Of a stretch of DNA of 64,000 nucleotides, positions 1 to 6,118 are shown piece by piece. How positions within the stretch are numbered: the first letter of the stretch is position 1; each line of letters opens with the position of its first letter. This stretch comes from Catenuloplanes niger (GTDB taxonomy: Bacteria; Actinomycetota; Actinomycetes; Mycobacteriales; Micromonosporaceae): positions 2,427,001 to 2,491,000 of the forward strand of contig NZ_JAVDYC010000001.1 in assembly GCF_031458255.1 (NCBI RefSeq), given 5' to 3'. Position numbers and translations under genes: made by a program. A model generated the notes under the pieces. It did no database searches. It was not told the origin of the DNA and saw only the letters and a program-made list of their open reading frames with translations.

Positions 1-104
1 GGCAGCTGATCGGCCGTACCCGGGAGACGCTCTTCGATCTGGAGAACGACCCACCCGCGCTGCTCACCCCGGGCACGATCGTCCGTTTTGCCGAGGAGAC
101 ATGA
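1..104 (+). CDS. pxpB: 5-oxoprolinase subunit B (PxpB/KipI family), C-terminal end only
   Basis: Only the last 33 codons are in the window; the gene starts upstream. The visible tail contains QLIGRTRETLFDL and PPALLTPGTIVRF, the typical ending of KipI/PxpB proteins. PxpB works with PxpA and PxpC to open 5-oxoproline to glutamate using ATP. The stop codon overlaps the ATG of the next gene (ATGA), so the two are translationally coupled, and that partner is PxpC. Identification rests on the short tail plus this neighbour. Confidence 0.85.
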   Translation, partial: QLIGRTRETLFDLENDPPALLTPGTIVRFAEET

Positions 105-1003
105 GCCTGGAGATCATCAAGGCGGGGGTACGGACGACCGTGCAGGATCTCGGGCGGCCCGGCCTCGCGCACCTCGGCGTGCCCCGGTCCGGCGCGCTGG
201 ACGCGGGCGCGCTGCGCCTCGCGAACCGGCTGGCCGGCAACCCACCGGACGCGGCCGGCCTGGAGATCACGCTCGGCGGGCTGCGGGCCCGCGCGAACCG
301 GGCGATGACGCTCGCGGTCACCGGCGCGCCCGGCCCGGTCACGATCGGCCGCCGGCCGGCCGACCCGGAGCTGCCGCTGGCGGTCCCCGCCGGTGCGGTG
401 ATCGACATCGGTCGCCCCACCGCCGGCCTGCGCGTCTATCTGGCCGTGGGCGGCGGCATCGCGGTGCCACCGGTGCTGGGCAGCCGGTCCACGGACACGC
501 TCTCCGGTCTCGGCCCCGGCCCGGTGCGCGACGGCGACGTGCTGCCGGTCGGCCCGCCCACCGCGCTGCCGCCGGGCGTCGACGTGGCACTCCGCCGGCA
601 GCCGCCCGCCGCGCTGCGCCTGCGCGTCTGGCCCGGGCCGCGCGACGACTGGTTCACCGCGGACGCGTGGCGCACGCTGCTCGGCGCGGACTACCGGGTG
701 TCGCCGCAGACCGACCGGATCGGCGCCCGGCTGACCGGCCCGGCGCTGACCCGCGCGATCGACGGCGAGCTGCCCAGCGAGGGCGTGGTGCTCGGCGCGA
801 TCCAGGTGCCGGCGGACGGCCAGCCGCTGATCTTCCTCGCCGACCACCCCACCACCGGCGGTTACCCGGTGATCGGCGTGGTGGACCCGTCCGACGTGGA
901 CCGGCTCGCCCAGGCCCGCCCCGGCACGGCCATCCGCTTCACCCGGGCCCCGGCCACCCGGGACCGGCGCACGGCCACCCGGGACCAGAGCACGGCACCC
1001 TGA
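101..1003 (+). CDS. pxpC: 5-oxoprolinase subunit C (biotin-dependent carboxyltransferase / KipA family)
   Basis: A 300-residue protein of the usual length for PxpC. The N-terminus (IIKAGVRTTVQDLGRPGLAH) is the family signature, followed by VPRSGALD and LEITLGG; the carboxyltransferase-like fold continues to the FLADHPTTGGYPVIG region near residue 250. With PxpB and PxpA it forms the ATP-dependent 5-oxoprolinase, a cytoplasmic enzyme that recycles pyroglutamate. The start codon overlaps the pxpB stop. No PxpA gene is visible, so it probably lies upstream of the window. The last 15 or so residues contain a short direct repeat (ATRDRRTATRD). Confidence 0.92.
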   Translation: MSLEIIKAGVRTTVQDLGRPGLAHLGVPRSGALDAGALRLANRLAGNPPDAAGLEITLGGLRARANRAMTLAVTGAPGPVTIGRRPADPELPLAVPAGAVIDIGRPTAGLRVYLAVGGGIAVPPVLGSRSTDTLSGLGPGPVRDGDVLPVGPPTALPPGVDVALRRQPPAALRLRVWPGPRDDWFTADAWRTLLGADYRVSPQTDRIGARLTGPALTRAIDGELPSEGVVLGAIQVPADGQPLIFLADHPTTGGYPVIGVVDPSDVDRLAQARPGTAIRFTRAPATRDRRTATRDQSTAP

Positions 1004-1034
1004 GCCGCAGCGCCCCGAGCAGTCCCGAACAACG

Positions 1035-1052
1035 GCCGCCCCGAAGGGCGGC
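1035..1052. terminator. Hairpin between convergent genes pxpC and the AraC regulator
   Basis: A perfect 7-bp GC stem (GCCGCCC / GGGCGGC) with a CGAA loop lies between two convergent stop codons. It has no T tract, as is common in high-GC actinomycetes, so a terminator role is inferred from position and stem. Confidence 0.5.
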
Positions 1053-1127
1053 GCCCGAGCGGCGGTGGCCTGAACGGCTGTAACCAAGGCGGCGGCCAGG
1101 GCGGCGCCTCGGTCCGCCCCAGCCGGC

Positions 1128-2033
1128 CTAGCCGGCCTGGCGGAGCAGGAGCGGCTCGGTGAGGGTGCGGAAGCGGCCGGGCGGCATGCCGAACTCGCGG
1201 CGGAACGCGCCGGCGAACGCGAACTCGGTGGCGTAGCCGACGCGGCGGGCGATCGCGGCCAGCGGCGCGTCCGTCTCGCGGAGCAGCTGGGCGCCCTGGT
1301 GCAGGCGGCGGCCGATCAGGTACGTCATCGGCGGCGCGCCGACCAGCGCGGTGAACCGCCGGGTGAACGCGGTCCGCGACATCCCGGCCGTACGGCTGAG
1401 CCGCTCCACGGTCCACGGCGCCTCCGGGCTGGCGTGGATCTCGCGCAGCGCGGCCGCGATGCCCGGGTCGGCGAGCGCGTCCCAGGCCGGGGCCGTCTCC
1501 CGGTGCTCCGCGTGCCAGAGCCGCAGCGCGTGCACGAGCACCAGGTCGACCAGCGCGCGGTGGGTGACGAGCATGCCGTCCCGCGGCTTGTCCAGGTCGT
1601 CGGTGAGCAGCTCGGACAGCGCGCCCAGCCGGCCGTCGGACGCGATCAGCAGCACGTCCGGCAGCGAGCGGAGGAACGGGTGGATGCTGCCGCCGCGCTC
1701 CAGCCGGTAGATGCCGCAGATCATGTCCACCGGCGTCGGCGTGGTCGGCGCGGCCTGCAGGCCCATCGGCGCGGGCGGCAGCTCGGCCAGCGTGCACGGC
1801 CGCGGGCCGAACCCGTGCGCGGCGCCGTGCGGGATCACCGCGACGTCACCGGCGCGCATGCGCGCCGGTGCGGCCGACTCGGAGATCAGCCAGCCCTCGC
1901 CGCGCAGCAGCACGTGGAACCCGACGCCCTCGCACGCGTCGAACCGGCCGGCGAACGTGGCCGGCACCTCGGCCCGGCGCCCGTAGACCTGCCCGATCCG
2001 CAGATCCTCGACCGCCTCGCTGATCACGTCCAT
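1128..2033 (-). CDS. AraC-family transcriptional regulator with N-terminal cupin domain
   Basis: A 301-residue protein. Residues about 7-180 form a cupin sensor of the Cupin_6 type (FHVLLRGEGWLI, AGDVAVIPHG). Residues about 195-290 hold the double helix-turn-helix of AraC proteins (LSRTAGMSRTAFTRRFTALV, then AIARRVGYATEFAFAGAFRR, then GMPPGRFR). I chose the ATG at 2033; the reading frame stays open far upstream but that part is antisense to the next gene. It is divergent from the acyl-CoA-dehydrogenase-like gene with 87 nt between the starts, so that gene is its most likely target. The ligand is unknown. Confidence 0.88.
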   Translation of the reverse strand: MDVISEAVEDLRIGQVYGRRAEVPATFAGRFDACEGVGFHVLLRGEGWLISESAAPARMRAGDVAVIPHGAAHGFGPRPCTLAELPPAPMGLQAAPTTPTPVDMICGIYRLERGGSIHPFLRSLPDVLLIASDGRLGALSELLTDDLDKPRDGMLVTHRALVDLVLVHALRLWHAEHRETAPAWDALADPGIAAALREIHASPEAPWTVERLSRTAGMSRTAFTRRFTALVGAPPMTYLIGRRLHQGAQLLRETDAPLAAIARRVGYATEFAFAGAFRREFGMPPGRFRTLTEPLLLRQAG

Positions 2034-2120
2034 GCCGCGAGCGTATCCGGTGCACAGACGCGTATCCCGCGGGTCCGATCGCGCATGGCCGGACCGTACC
2101 GTCGCTGATTGGCTGGGATC

Positions 2121-3155
2121 GTGAGCAACGAACGCATTGCCGCGCAGGCGGCGGACAGTGAGGCACGGGACCGGCTGACCCAGGAGGCGATCGGGGCGCT
2201 GCGCGCGAACGGCGACTTCGCGCTCGCGGTGCCGGCCGAGTACGGCGGGCAGGAGGCGAGCGCGGAGACGCTCCTGGGCCGGCTGATCGAGATCGGCCGG
2301 GAGGACCCGTCCGCGGCCTGGGTGACCGGCGTGAGCGCGACCAGCAAGACGCTGGCGAAGCGGATGTCGAGCGAGACGATGCGCAAGGAGCTGTTCGCCG
2401 ACCCGGACGCGATCTTCTGCGGCTCGGGCCGGCCGGACTGCGGCACCGGCACCCGCGACGGGGACACGGTGACGATCACCGGCGCCTGGCCGAACGTCTC
2501 CGGCTGCGAGGACGCGGCCTGGGTCGGCGTGACGCTGATGATCGACGGCGTGCCGCACTTCGCGCACGTGCGGCGCGCCGACGTGCGGATCGACCGGACC
2601 TGGCGGGTGGCCGGCATGCGCGCGACCGGCAGCCACACCGTGGTCGCGGACGCGGTGGTCGTCCCGGACGGGCAGGTGTTCCCGTTCCGGCCGTTCGCGG
2701 TGAACGACATGCTGTTCTTCGGGCTGTGCGTGCTCGGCCCGGTGATCGGCGGGGCGCGCGGCGCGCTGGACACGGTGCGCGCCATGTTCGCGTCCGGCCG
2801 CAAACCGTTCATGACCGGGTACGCGTCGATGGGCGAGTCGCCCGGCGCCCGGCACTGGCTGGCGGACGCCACCCACCTGATCGAGCGGGCCGAGCGCACC
2901 GCGCTCGAGGTCGCGGCCGCGTCGGACGGCCCCGAGGTGGAGCACGCGGACCTGCCGCGTCTGCACATGGCGGAGGCGTCCGCCGCACGCGACTGCCGGG
3001 CCGCCGTGGACCTGCTGCTCGACCTGCACGGTGCGAGCGGCTTCGGCACGGCGAACCCGTTGCAGCGCTTCTGGCGCGACGTCGCGGTCGGCAGCCGGCA
3101 CCCGCACCTCAACCCGTACCTGGCGGTCGAGAATCTGGGCAAGGCGCTGGTCTAG
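2121..3155 (+). CDS. Acyl-CoA-dehydrogenase-like flavoprotein (possible flavin-dependent monooxygenase)
   Basis: About 344 residues with the acyl-CoA dehydrogenase superfamily layout: an N-terminal helical domain (FALAVPAEYGGQEAS), a beta domain (GAWPNVSGCEDAAWVGV, then RATGSHTVVADAVVVP) and a C-terminal helical bundle (DLHGASGF, LQRFWRDVAVGSRH). The RDVAVGSRH ending resembles HsaA-type group D flavin monooxygenases, which oxygenate aromatic substrates using reduced flavin. It is shorter than the usual 380-400 residues. GTG at 2121 is preferred over TTG at 2109. The substrate cannot be read from sequence. Its stop overlaps the convergent downstream gene by 4 nt. Confidence 0.75.
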   Translation: MSNERIAAQAADSEARDRLTQEAIGALRANGDFALAVPAEYGGQEASAETLLGRLIEIGREDPSAAWVTGVSATSKTLAKRMSSETMRKELFADPDAIFCGSGRPDCGTGTRDGDTVTITGAWPNVSGCEDAAWVGVTLMIDGVPHFAHVRRADVRIDRTWRVAGMRATGSHTVVADAVVVPDGQVFPFRPFAVNDMLFFGLCVLGPVIGGARGALDTVRAMFASGRKPFMTGYASMGESPGARHWLADATHLIERAERTALEVAAASDGPEVEHADLPRLHMAEASAARDCRAAVDLLLDLHGASGFGTANPLQRFWRDVAVGSRHPHLNPYLAVENLGKALV

Positions 3156-3568
3156 CGGAGGTCCTTCTCGTCGTCGGCGACCGGGCCGCCGAGCTCGCCG
3201 GTGCCGTACCCGTCGAGGATGCCGGTGACCCGCTTGCCCCACCGCTCGTGCGCGGCCTGCCGGCTGGTGCCGGCCACCTTGGCGATCATCTCCCAGGTGA
3301 CGCCCCAGCGGCGCAGGCCCATCACGACGAACAGCGGATCGAGGTTCGCCGCCAGGCTCAACCGCAGCTGGAGGAGCTGGTTGGCGACCTCCCACTCGGC
3401 CTCGGCGTCGCTGCCGGACCACTGCTCCCAGCCGGGATCGCCGGGGACCTTGCGGCCGCCGAGCAGCGCGTCGGCCTGGCGGGAGACCTCGAGGACGGCG
3501 GCCGAGCTGACGGCCGCGGTCGCCGCCGTCAGGTCGACGGCCAGCGCCATGTCGGGTGCGTTCTTCAT
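3152..3568 (-). CDS. Small helix-turn-helix protein of unknown role
   Basis: About 138 residues from ATG 3568; a GTG at 3595 would add nine residues. The C-terminal half carries an HTH-like stretch (WGVTWEMIAKVAGTSRQAAHERWG, residues about 95-118) of the kind seen in small actinobacterial DNA-binding proteins. The N-terminal half is helical (LTAATAAVSSAAVLEVSRQA). Two palindromes directly upstream suggest autoregulation. It follows the TIGR03089 gene on the same strand. Family function is not known to me. Confidence 0.7.
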   Translation of the reverse strand: MKNAPDMALAVDLTAATAAVSSAAVLEVSRQADALLGGRKVPGDPGWEQWSGSDAEAEWEVANQLLQLRLSLAANLDPLFVVMGLRRWGVTWEMIAKVAGTSRQAAHERWGKRVTGILDGYGTGELGGPVADDEKDLR

Positions 3569-3571
3569 GCT

Positions 3572-3617
3572 GTCAAGGATGCCTTGACGCCCCACTCGGC
3601 GTCAAGGCTGCCTTTAC
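3572..3617. promoter_or_regulatory. Twin palindromes GTCAAGG-N3-CCTTGAC upstream of the HTH gene
   Basis: Copy 1 (3572-3588) is a perfect 7-bp inverted repeat around ATG. Copy 2 (3601-3617) is the same with one mismatch (CCTTTAC). Their centres are 29 bp apart. Copy 1 ends 4 nt before the ATG of the small HTH gene and copy 2 overlaps the stop codon of the TIGR03089 gene. Position and symmetry fit an autoregulatory operator; binding by the adjacent HTH protein is inference. Confidence 0.6.
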
Positions 3618-4360
3618 AGAACCTTCGTGACCCGCTCCGACTCCGCGCGCGCGGCCAGCTTCCCCTGGTCCGCGTTCGCCACCAGCACGATCGACGCCCC
3701 GGCGGCCAGCGGTGCCAGCAGCCACTGCACCGGCTGCTCGTACCGGCTCGCGTCGATCAGCACCCGATCACCCGGCGTCAGGCCCAGCTCGGCCGCGATG
3801 TGCCCGGCGATCGCGCCCCACTCGCCGAACGTGGTGCCGTCCGTGGTCGCCAGCGTGTCCGGCGCGGGCAGCGCGGACGGGCGGAACACGTCGCCGAACA
3901 CCCGCACCTCCGCGTTGAAGTCGCGGTAGCCGTCCGGCACCTCGCGCATCGGCATCGCGAACGGGTGCAGGCTCAGCACGAACCGCTCGTCCGCGGCCGG
4001 CACGTCCTCCAGCATGCTGCGCACCCGCTCCTGCGAGGCGAAAACCACGTCCGGGTCGCCGGTTTCCGCGGTCAGACCCGCGGTCGACCAGGGCCGGTAC
4101 GCCACCGTCAGACCCGCGGACCAGGACGCCAGCAGGATCGCGGCGGTCTGCCAGTGCGTCGGCAGCAGCAGGTCCGCGCGGTCGCCCGGGCCCAGCCCGA
4201 GGCCGTCCACCAGCAGGTTCGCGGTCTTGGACACCCAGTTGCCGAGCGTCACGCCGGACAGCTCGGTGCGCTCCCCGGTCGCGTCGTCGTAGAAGGTCAG
4301 CAGCGGGCGGGCCGGATCGGCCGCCACCGCCGCGGCGAAGATCGCTGGAACGTCGGACAC
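3614..4360 (-). CDS. TIGR03089 family protein (AMP-binding-enzyme-like)
   Basis: A 248-residue protein that resembles only the N-terminal part of adenylate-forming enzymes (RPLLTFYDDATGERTELSG, then LGPGDRADLLLPTHW). It is the length typical of the actinobacterial TIGR03089 family, which lacks the full catalytic C-terminal domain. The biochemical role is unknown; in other actinomycetes it often lies near cell-envelope genes. The GTG at 4360 is preceded by an AGGGAGA ribosome site. It is followed by the small HTH gene and preceded by a GntR regulator on the same strand. Confidence 0.8.
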   Translation of the reverse strand: MSDVPAIFAAAVAADPARPLLTFYDDATGERTELSGVTLGNWVSKTANLLVDGLGLGPGDRADLLLPTHWQTAAILLASWSAGLTVAYRPWSTAGLTAETGDPDVVFASQERVRSMLEDVPAADERFVLSLHPFAMPMREVPDGYRDFNAEVRVFGDVFRPSALPAPDTLATTDGTTFGEWGAIAGHIAAELGLTPGDRVLIDASRYEQPVQWLLAPLAAGASIVLVANADQGKLAARAESERVTKVL

Positions 4361-4400
4361 GAGTCTCCCTCTCTGCGGTTTCCGGGTCAGCCTCCCACCC

Positions 4401-5090
4401 TCAGCGAGCGGCCGCCGCGTAGGCCTCCAGCAGCTGCTTCTCCGCGTCGTCGAAGTACCGCTGCAGCGCCTCCTCGGCCGTCCGCAGGTCGCCGGCGGCC
4501 AGCAGCTCGTAGAGCGCACGGTTGCCCGCCACGTACGGCTCGTGCAGCGCCCGCGGGTCTGCCACCACCAGGAACACCAGACGCAGCTCGGCCAGCAGCG
4601 CACGGACCGACTCGGCCACCCGGCGACTGCCGGACAGGTCCGCGATCGCCTGGTGGAAGCGCATGTTCGCGGTGCCGACCGCGCCCCAGTCGCCGCGTTC
4701 CGCCGCCGCGTCCGCGGTCTCGATCGCGGCCCGGAGCCGGTCGGCCGCCTCCACCGGCAGCGCGTCCAGGTTGCGCAGCGCGCCGCACTCCAGGATCCGC
4801 CGTATCGCGTACAGGTCCCGGATGTCCGCGCTGGTCAGCAACCGCACGAAGACGCCGCGGTTGAGCTGGTGCTCGAGCAGTCCCTCGTGCGCCAGCAGCC
4901 GGAACGCCTCGCGCAGCGTGTTCCGGGAGACGCCCAGCGCCTCGCGCAGGCTCTCCTCGCTCAGCCGGGTCCCGGGCGTGAACACGCCCTCGGTGATCCG
5001 GTCCCGCAGGATGTCCGCCACGCGTTCCGCGGTGCTCCCGCGATCGAGCAGCGCCCGATCGCCGGCCAGCCGCGTACCCCACTCCTCCAC
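4401..5090 (-). CDS. GntR-family regulator, FCD subfamily
   Basis: About 229 residues from GTG 5090 (a TTG at 5108 is an alternative). Residues about 18-80 are a winged HTH (TAERVADILRDRITEGVF, LSEESLREALGVSRNTLREA, LNRGVFVR). The rest is an FCD ligand domain with its metal-binding-type residues (ECGALRNLD, NMRFHQAIADLSGS, AGNRALYELL). FCD regulators usually sense organic acids or sugar acids and control nearby catabolic genes. The target here is unclear because the flanking genes are not catabolic. Confidence 0.88.
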   Translation of the reverse strand: MEEWGTRLAGDRALLDRGSTAERVADILRDRITEGVFTPGTRLSEESLREALGVSRNTLREAFRLLAHEGLLEHQLNRGVFVRLLTSADIRDLYAIRRILECGALRNLDALPVEAADRLRAAIETADAAAERGDWGAVGTANMRFHQAIADLSGSRRVAESVRALLAELRLVFLVVADPRALHEPYVAGNRALYELLAAGDLRTAEEALQRYFDDAEKQLLEAYAAAAR

Positions 5091-5149
5091 GACGAAATCG
5101 TAGAACAATCTGTCGGCAGGACCGGCTCCGGCGTGGCGGGCGGCCCGCC

Positions 5150-5341
5150 CTACGGGTTCTCGATCTCCGCGTGCCGGGCGCGGAGCCGGTCCTTGATCTC
5201 GTCGGGCGTGTAGGCGCGGCGACGACGCTCCGCGCGGGCGACGACGATGCCGGTCGCGGCCACGCCGACGACACCGGCCACGCCGAGGAGCTTCCAGAAG
5301 GGGAGAGCCTTGCCGGTCTGCCGCACCTTTGACCACTGCAT
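5150..5341 (-). CDS. Small single-pass membrane protein
   Basis: A 63-residue protein from ATG 5341 (an ATG two codons upstream at 5347 is possible). It has one hydrophobic segment (FWKLLGVAGVVGVAATGIVV, residues about 16-35) followed by a basic RRRR patch and a charged cytoplasmic tail (TPDEIKDRLRARHAEIE). Only about 17 nt separate it from the divergent YiiX-like gene, and the start at 5341 fits a leaderless transcript from the shared -10 element. Function unknown. Confidence 0.65.
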   Translation of the reverse strand: MQWSKVRQTGKALPFWKLLGVAGVVGVAATGIVVARAERRRRAYTPDEIKDRLRARHAEIENP

Positions 5342-5359
5342 CCACATAGAGTAGTTCGA
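5341..5359. promoter_or_regulatory. Overlapping divergent -10 elements (bidirectional, leaderless)
   Basis: Plus strand: TAGAGT at 5347-5352 lies 7 nt before the ATG at 5359. Minus strand: TACTCT at 5353-5348 lies 7 nt before the ATG at 5341. The two hexamers share five base pairs, so one symmetric -10 could fire in both directions and place both start codons at the transcript ends. No clear -35 is seen on either side. Confidence 0.5.
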
Positions 5360-6021
5360 TGGCCGAAGGGACGAGCATCACCCTGGACGAAGCAGTCGAT
5401 CTCGCTCGTACGGGTGACATGTGGGTGTTTCGCGGACGGAGCGCGGCGGACCGTGCCATCCAGACGCTGACCAACAGCCCGGTGAACCACGTGGGCATGT
5501 GCGTGGTCATCGACGACATGCCGCCCCTGATGTGGCACGCCGAGCTGGGCCGGTCGCTGCCCGACCTGTGGAGCGGCACCCACCAGCGCGGCGTGCAGCT
5601 GCACGACATGCGGCAGGCGGTCACGGTCTGGGGCATGCGGTACGGCCAGCGCGGCTGGCTGCGGCAGCTGGAGCCGGGCGTGACGCGGCAGATGGAGGAC
5701 GCGGTGCTGCGGACGATCGCGCGCCTGGACGGCACGCCGTTCCCGTCGACCGCGCAGCTGGCCTGGCGGTGGGCGAAGGGCCGGGTGCCCAACATCCGGT
5801 TCCGCAAGGAGGAGGCGCAGGAGAACGAGCTGGAGAAGGCGTACTGCGCCGAGGTCGTGGCCGTCACCTACGAGGAGATGGGTCTGCTCCCGCCCGGCAA
5901 GCGCCCCAACTGGTATGACCCGGGCAGCTTCTGGTCCGGCGACGACCTCGAGCTGCGGCTCGGCTACCGGCTCGGCAAGGAGATCGCGGTCAGCATCCCC
6001 GGCGCCGAGGACGAGGACTGA
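5359..6021 (+). CDS. YiiX-like permuted NlpC/P60 (papain-fold) hydrolase
   Basis: A 220-residue cytoplasmic protein without a signal peptide. It has the layout of the YiiX/YebB permuted papain-like fold: a catalytic His motif (NSPVNHVGM, His about residue 48) comes first and the catalytic Cys motif (KAYCAEVVAVTYEEMGLL, Cys about residue 162) second, the reverse of classical NlpC/P60. Relatives cleave amide or lipid-ester bonds; the substrate here is unknown. The start follows a putative leaderless promoter shared with the divergent small membrane protein. Confidence 0.7.
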   Translation: MAEGTSITLDEAVDLARTGDMWVFRGRSAADRAIQTLTNSPVNHVGMCVVIDDMPPLMWHAELGRSLPDLWSGTHQRGVQLHDMRQAVTVWGMRYGQRGWLRQLEPGVTRQMEDAVLRTIARLDGTPFPSTAQLAWRWAKGRVPNIRFRKEEAQENELEKAYCAEVVAVTYEEMGLLPPGKRPNWYDPGSFWSGDDLELRLGYRLGKEIAVSIPGAEDED

Positions 6022-6052
6022 CCTCGGGGCGGCCGCGCCGGTGATCGCCCGG

Positions 6053-6102
6053 GTTCGAGGCGTCGTCCACATCGCGTGAACGACGTGGACGACGCCTCGA
6101 AC
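6053..6102. terminator. Perfect 18-bp inverted repeat between convergent genes
   Basis: Arms at 6053-6070 and 6085-6102 are exactly complementary over 18 bp with a 14-nt loop. They lie between the stops of the YiiX-like gene (+) and the GH74 gene (-), so a bidirectional terminator is the likeliest role. Confidence 0.75.
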
Positions 6103-6118
6103 ACGAGCCGGGCGACGG

